From contig NC_135717.1 of the NCBI RefSeq assembly GCF_964656455.1, forward strand, positions 147,760,308 through 147,824,307: DNA of 64,000 bases. The letters are read 5' to 3'. Position numbers and translations under genes: made by a program. Below the pieces are notes generated by a model, which did not search any database, was not told where the DNA came from, and was given only the letters and a program-made list of their open reading frames with translations. The DNA comes from Halichoerus grypus. Lineage: Eukaryota > Chordata > Mammalia > Carnivora > Phocidae. Of the stretch, positions 59,226 to 64,000 are shown piece by piece (the stretch's first letter is position 1; each line of letters starts with the position of its first letter).

Positions 59226-59545
59226 TGAGAGCCATGTCTTTGAAATGCGACCATCAAAGAAGATAGTGCCCCATCTCCCAGTCTCTGTGGGAGAGTAAGA
59301 GACTTACTTCCACGTTCTACATTCTAACACTACCTCCTGTCCATGAAGATATGAAAAAGTTTACTTTTCCTTTGGGTAAAGCCAATTAATAGACACAGAT
59401 GGCCTCTGATTTCCCCACCAACCCAACTCTTAAAAATCTCCAGTCCTTTGTGGAGTTCAGTCTCGACCCCCATTACAATAGTCTTAAATAAAATCTTTGC
59501 CTGTTTACCTTTGTAGGGTGCAATTTTTCTTCAATAGCACCAAGT
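59226..59545 (+). mobile_element. Possible solo LTR inside L2
   Basis: TG at the start, 'tcttaaataaaatctttgcc' poly(A)-signal region, and an end near 'caatttttcttcaatagca' suggest a retroviral solo LTR. No clear target duplication was found. Confidence 0.35.
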
Positions 59546-59549
59546 ACAC

Positions 59550-59935
59550 AAATTCCTTAGGCTCTGAGTATTTCTTGTTCCCTCCCTCTGGCATATGTGG
59601 ATATGTCTCTATGACTTGTGTGCTCACTTCCTTCAGACCTTTGTTCAGAACGTCACCTGATCCGTGAACTCCTCTACTCTGCATAAAATGGTAAATTCTA
59701 CCCCTTCAAATATTCTATACACTTTAATTTGCTTCATCCTTCTCCATAGAATTTAGCATTTTCTAAACTTACTATATATTCATTTTCTCTCTGTCTCTCT
59801 CCAATACAATGTAAGCTCCATGAGGAGGGCAGGGATTTTTTTCTTTTTTCAGGTTGGTTTACTGCTATATCCCTCACATATTGATAAAGGTATTGAGGAT
59901 GTGTTTGAGTAAGGATTTGTTGCATGAAAGAAGAA
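59550..59935 (+). mobile_element. L2 3' end, second part
   Basis: 'cttccttcagacctttgttc', 'gtaagctccatgaggagggc', 'agggatttttttctttt', ending in 'aaggatttgttgcatgaaag'. Continues the element at 58330. Confidence 0.7.
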
Positions 59936-59939
59936 AAAT

Positions 59940-60415
59940 GAATTGAGAACTCCGTGGCTATACAGTGCCTTGAGAGGCAAAATCTAAGTTCAAACTTTAA
60001 TAATTCAGTTATCCAAAACCTGGAAATTTCTGACATAAACAGGCTGAGTACCTTCATTGGTATGGTCTGTGAAATAAATATGTGAATGCATTCCAAATGC
60101 AATTTTACCTAGGATGTAGACAGATATGAGGTAAAATAAGAAAAAGTAATAATTAAAAGTAGATTCCATTAGAAAACACACACACTTCATAGACTTATCA
60201 CTTCTCCTTTGCTTTTTCTGAATTTCCAATTCAGTGACTATTGAAGAGTCTACAAAATGGAATTTTAGAAGATATAACAATGAATAAAATGTAGTTTCTA
60301 TTATAAAAAATTATGTTCTAATAAGAAATAAAACAACTTTGAAATGGAAATTAGGAAGAAAGTTACTAATGATAATTGAACATCTGAAGAAAAATGGAAA
60401 TATATTTTTAAAAAA
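59940..60415. other. Unique DNA
   Basis: Nothing was recognised; the 122- and 91-codon minus frames around here overlap L2 and unique AT-rich DNA and are not credible genes. Confidence 0.4.
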
Positions 60416-60425
60416 GAAACTTGTG

Positions 60426-60654
60426 GGACACCTGGGTGACTTAGTCAGTTGGGCTTTTGGTTCTTGGTTTTGACTCAGGTCATGATCTCAGGGTCCTGGG
60501 ATCGAGCTCCATGTCAGCAGGAAGTCAGCTTGAGATTCTCTCTCTCCCTCTCCCTCTGTCCCTTCCCCCCACCCTCCCACCCCCCCAACACACACACGCA
60601 CACGCTCTCCCCCTACTTTCTCTCTCAAATGAATACATAAATCTTTAAAAAAAA
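60426..60654 (+). mobile_element. CAN SINE, older subtype, sense
   Basis: 'gacacctgggtgacttagtc', 'gactcaggtcatgatctcag', long TC/CCC run with (CA)n, A tail. Duplication aaacttgtg at 60417-60425 and 60655-60663. Confidence 0.93.
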
Positions 60655-60884
60655 AAACTTGTGAATTGCTAATTAACTGGAATATTTGAGGACCTTTACT
60701 GTGCCCTAACCTGCCTTGTACTCATCACCCCACCCAGGCCCTGTAAAATAATGCCATACTTCAGAGCAAAGAACAGTGGTCAGCCATCTGTCACCTAACT
60801 CATGAAATGCTGGAAAGTTATTCTCCCTTAGCTTAGATCTCTCCAATATTATTCCAAATAACAATAGTAAGAGCTAATACATAG

Positions 60885-61035
60885 AAAGTGCTTACCATGT
60901 ACCAGGTACTATTTAAAACACTTTACATGGATCATCTTATTTACTCCTCTCAACTCTATGAGGTTGTATTATTAATGTCCCTATTTACCTGCCAAGAGTC
61001 ATACACCAGTAAGTGGCAGAATCAGGACAGTTACA
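60885..61035 (-). mobile_element. MIR, antisense
   Basis: 'gtgcttaccatgtaccaggta', 'acactttacatggatcatct', 'tcaactctatgaggttgtat', 'cagtaagtggcagaatcagg'. Confidence 0.85.
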
Positions 61036-61039
61036 AAAA

Positions 61040-61470
61040 TCAGGTGAAGATATTGGATAAATTATATAAAAATTGTACAGCTACTAGATAAGGGAATAAG
61101 TAGTAGTTGGCATAAGAAATGTATAATTACCCTGCTTTCCACCAAAGGCCCTATCTAAATACCTATCTAAAGGGAACTGCATCATGAATATCCATTCACA
61201 GCTTGCCAGTGGGTTCCTGAGACCCTTAAGAAAAGAAGATTATGTATGACTCCCTCCTTTCACAACCTATAATGAACTCATTTAAATCCTGTGGCCAATT
61301 TGAAACACTTTGTAGAGACCCTATTGCCAGTGGAAGAGCATCTTTCATTTTTAAAAATAATCCTAATTGCTGGTCTTGCAGCTGCAGATTGCAAAACATA
61401 AAAATGAAAATATGAACTGTCCAAGATTATTTTGAAACAACAAAGAGGGAAATTTGTGTCAACCTGAATA
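61040..61470. other. Unique DNA
   Basis: Nothing was recognised. Confidence 0.4.
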
Positions 61471-61474
61471 GAGG

Positions 61475-61530
61475 TTAAGAACGTAGAACATAAGAACATA
61501 AGAACATCTTAAGAACATAAGAACATCTAG
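61475..61530. repeat. Short tandem array of taagaaca units
   Basis: taagaaca recurs about four times with a cttaag joint; a 20-nt copy (ttaagaacataagaacatct) is seen at 61509-61528. Confidence 0.85.
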
Positions 61531-61534
61531 AATC

Positions 61535-61760
61535 AGAAAGACTTAGGTTCAAAATGTAGCCTGACACTTATTGGATATTGACTTGAGCAACTTACTGAAC
61601 TATTTGGAACTGAAGTTTTTTTCATATATTAGGAAGATAAAATTAGTGCATATTTGAAAAAATATTATGAAAATTAAATTCAATAATACATGTAATTCAA
61701 TGAGCATATGCCTATCATGGAACAAGCACTCTGTAAATTACTGTTACTCTTGGTGTTATT
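61535..61760 (+). mobile_element. MIR, sense
   Basis: 'tagaatcagaaagacttagg', 'gagcaacttactgaactatt', 'aataatacatgtaattcaat', 'acaagcactctgtaaattac'. Confidence 0.75.
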
Positions 61761-62019
61761 GCTGCTATATTTTGCAGAATCACAATCAACATATAGCATT
61801 CAATAAAATATAATTTTACCAGTGATATAAATTATTAATAATTATAGTATTATAGAATTTATTACAATTTAATTTTCAACTCTAGAAAAATACTAAAGCT
61901 TATTAATTATAATATGCTCTAATTTGGTTTTCTCTTTAAAATAGCTTTTTTGTTTCCTTTTCTGATAGACTGTAAGCTCATTGAAGACAGAGATTGAGTC
62001 TCCTTCATTTGATTCAATG

Positions 62020-62150
62020 AATCTTCATTTATTGCCCGCTATGTGGCAACCATCATTCTAGGCTCAGAAAAATCAGTAATTAACTAAAAAGAAAAAGTTC
62101 TTACCTTTATGAGGCTTTTTTTAGGGTAAAATCTGGCAATAAACAAACAA
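62020..62150 (-). mobile_element. L2 3' end, antisense
   Basis: 'tcatttattgcccgctatgt', 'ccatcattctaggctcaga', 'gttcttacctttatgaggct'. Just upstream (61970-62020) a sense L2-like end appears, so two L2 pieces may abut. Confidence 0.5.
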
Positions 62151-62154
62151 ATAA

Positions 62155-63380
62155 ATATACTATATGCAATATACAGTTAGAGGGATACTCCCAATATCTG
62201 AATAGGAACCGGTTCATAATAGGTACTCAATTAATCTGAATTAAATTTAATTTGATTATTTTAATATGTCCTTATAACATGGAAAATATGTAGATGTATG
62301 CTGGAGTGAGCTCTTTCCAGCTCAGAAGAGCAGATTGTGTGCATTTCTTCCTAATTCTTTGTTCAGTGACTTAACTTTTGTAACTTTAAATTAGCCTGGT
62401 AGAAGAGCTTTTACACTACAAAAATCAGCAATGCTACAAACTGCAGCTGTTTTTCCAGAGACTCAGTTGTTAAACATTTATCAGCAGACTACCTGATCAA
62501 GTGTGGAATCTGAATTTTATGTACTTCTGAAAATAAATAACCCTTACTTTATCACATTAATATATTAACATATGTTAATATAATAGTACATTAATATATT
62601 AATATATTTCAGATAGTAAAATTTACAAATTATGTAACACAATGTTAGTCTGAAGATGATTTAAAAAATATACATATATAAATAGAATTATTTTCTCTCA
62701 ATAACAAGTAACTATCTCTTTCTTATTCAGACCCATGGAAGAAGCAGAATGTAGATAACCCAGAAAAATCAACCAACTAATAAATGTTTCCTATTTAATA
62801 TTAAATATGCCTTTTAAATAAACAATTTCTGTTTTGAATAAGAATTTATTTAGTATGATATTAAGCATTTTATATACTTTAAACATAATAACACTCTATC
62901 TATGGAGGGAAAAGAGAAGCTTCTGGGTGTTAGAAAGAAGCAAATTTGAAATTATTTTCCTGTGGAAAAATCCCATGAAAATCATTTAGAAAAATATGCA
63001 GGGCTACAATGCCCTGGGCTAGAAATTTCCCAGGACCACATATCTGAGGAGTATAAATTATTAAATTTTTTTTAAAAAATGAAAAAGTGCTTTAAATTCT
63101 GCTACAACATGTGATTTATTTTTTAAATTTTGGTGGCATAATGTATAAAATTTATTTTGTTTTAGATATATATTCATATTAAATATTGGATACAGATTTG
63201 TTTCTGAATCAAAAATTTAAAGAAGGAAAACACTTGTGCATCCTTAGTCACCTGAAGATCTCATAGAAGAGGAATAAGTGAGTCTGAGAATTACCAATCT
63301 GTTCTCCAAAACAACTTCAAACTGTATTTCTAGCCTATGCCCCAGCTGAAACATCCAGATTCTATTATATTTAGTTCAAT
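62155..63380. other. Unique AT-rich DNA
   Basis: A palindromic taatata tract lies at 62558-62609. Nothing else was recognised. Confidence 0.4.
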
Positions 63381-63384
63381 AGTA

Positions 63385-63565
63385 ATAAATGCTTATCATT
63401 TATGGAAAACCACCCCTATCCCAGAAACAATTCTTGGCACTTCATATGCTATCTCCAATGCCCCTAACAACCCTGTCACGAAACCCTAATATTACAAATG
63501 AGGAAATTTGTGCTCGGAGACTAAGAATTTCCTCTTAGGTCAAACAACTAGCAAATGATAAACCC
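63385..63565 (-). mobile_element. MIR, antisense
   Basis: 'ttcttggcacttcatatgct', 'acaaccctgtcacgaaaccc', 'attacaaatgaggaaatttg', 'caactagcaaatgataaacc' are in reverse MIR order. Confidence 0.7.
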
Positions 63566-63569
63566 AGGA

Positions 63570-64000
63570 GCCTAAAAAAATGCCCTTCTGGCTCCAAAGC
63601 ACATGTGAGTTTATTGAACTTATTGGTAATTACCTACTTTTCCTGCTAATCACCCTTAATTTGTTCTATGGCAGTCTTTTTCCTGGGGGAAAGAACATAA
63701 ACATCAATTTGGCAATGGGGGCAATTATCTGCATAAACACTACCATCCAAAACCAACTCAAAGCAGATTGAATTGGAACTAGAAGTTCTCCCAGCTTCAG
63801 TGTGGATGATCTGTTTTGATTAGCTTACAAATGGTACAAATTGTCCTTTTGAGTTTATGCCAGGAGCAAAGTAGAAGTTCTGGCCTTTTCTTTTTCTTCT
63901 GCCAAGCAGTTTATACTTCAATTTGTGACAAAACAGTTATAAGTACAAAGAAAGTGTCTAGCTAGAACTTCCATTTCCAGGTCAAATGGCAGCTTCTATT
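63570..64000. other. Unique DNA to window end
   Basis: Nothing was recognised. Confidence 0.4.

Overview
This is a 64 kb piece of AT-rich, CpG-depleted mammalian nuclear DNA. It contains no intact protein-coding gene. About twenty tRNA-derived CAN SINEs (SINEC type) mark it as carnivoran. They carry the 'cctgggtggctcag' head, a TC-rich body and an aaataaataaaatcttt tail. Their consensus (cttcggctcaggtcatgatccc, gcgggaagcctgcttctcc) is the form I associate with bears, seals and mustelids; the dog-specific and cat-specific forms are absent. An arctoid carnivore is therefore likely. This is inference from remembered consensus sequences, not a database search.

Layout. 1-4.2 kb: degenerate L1 ORF2, a MER5-like fragment, an endogenous-retrovirus LTR with leader-like DNA, a 68-nt U4 snRNA fragment inserted into that LTR, and two L1 3' ends. 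4.2-14 kb: mostly old unique DNA with L2 fragments, four CAN SINEs (two of them facing each other 42 bp apart) and an L1MA end. 14-25.5 kb: old L1 ORF2, a GATA microsatellite, MaLR LTRs, and a twin-primed L1 inserted in an MLT1-like LTR. 25.5-29.5 kb: two antisense L1s flanking unique DNA; one L1 carries an 86-bp inverted copy of that unique DNA. 29.5-38 kb: SINEs, an RPS6 processed pseudogene, another LTR-like block and hAT-type fragments. 38-49 kb: the least repetitive part, with a CpG-rich nested hairpin beside a strong splice-acceptor-like site (42.75-42.83 kb) and a 72-nt exon-like segment (44.695-44.766 kb). 49-56 kb: MER20 and L1MA copies split by SINEs, then a layered block in which an old L1 ORF1 is interrupted by another L1 that itself holds two SINEs. 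56-64 kb: a purine tract, L2 interrupted by a SINE with a 17-G run, and MIRs.

The genes do not work together here: the recognisable gene sequences (RPS6, U4, L1 ORFs) are dead copies. The window reads as intergenic or large-intron sequence shaped by retrotransposition. I found no CRISPR array, operon, tRNA gene or new enzymatic system. The best leads are a local inverted templated insertion, the U4-in-LTR insertion, the nested L1 block, and two splice-site-bounded candidates in the 42-45 kb unique region.
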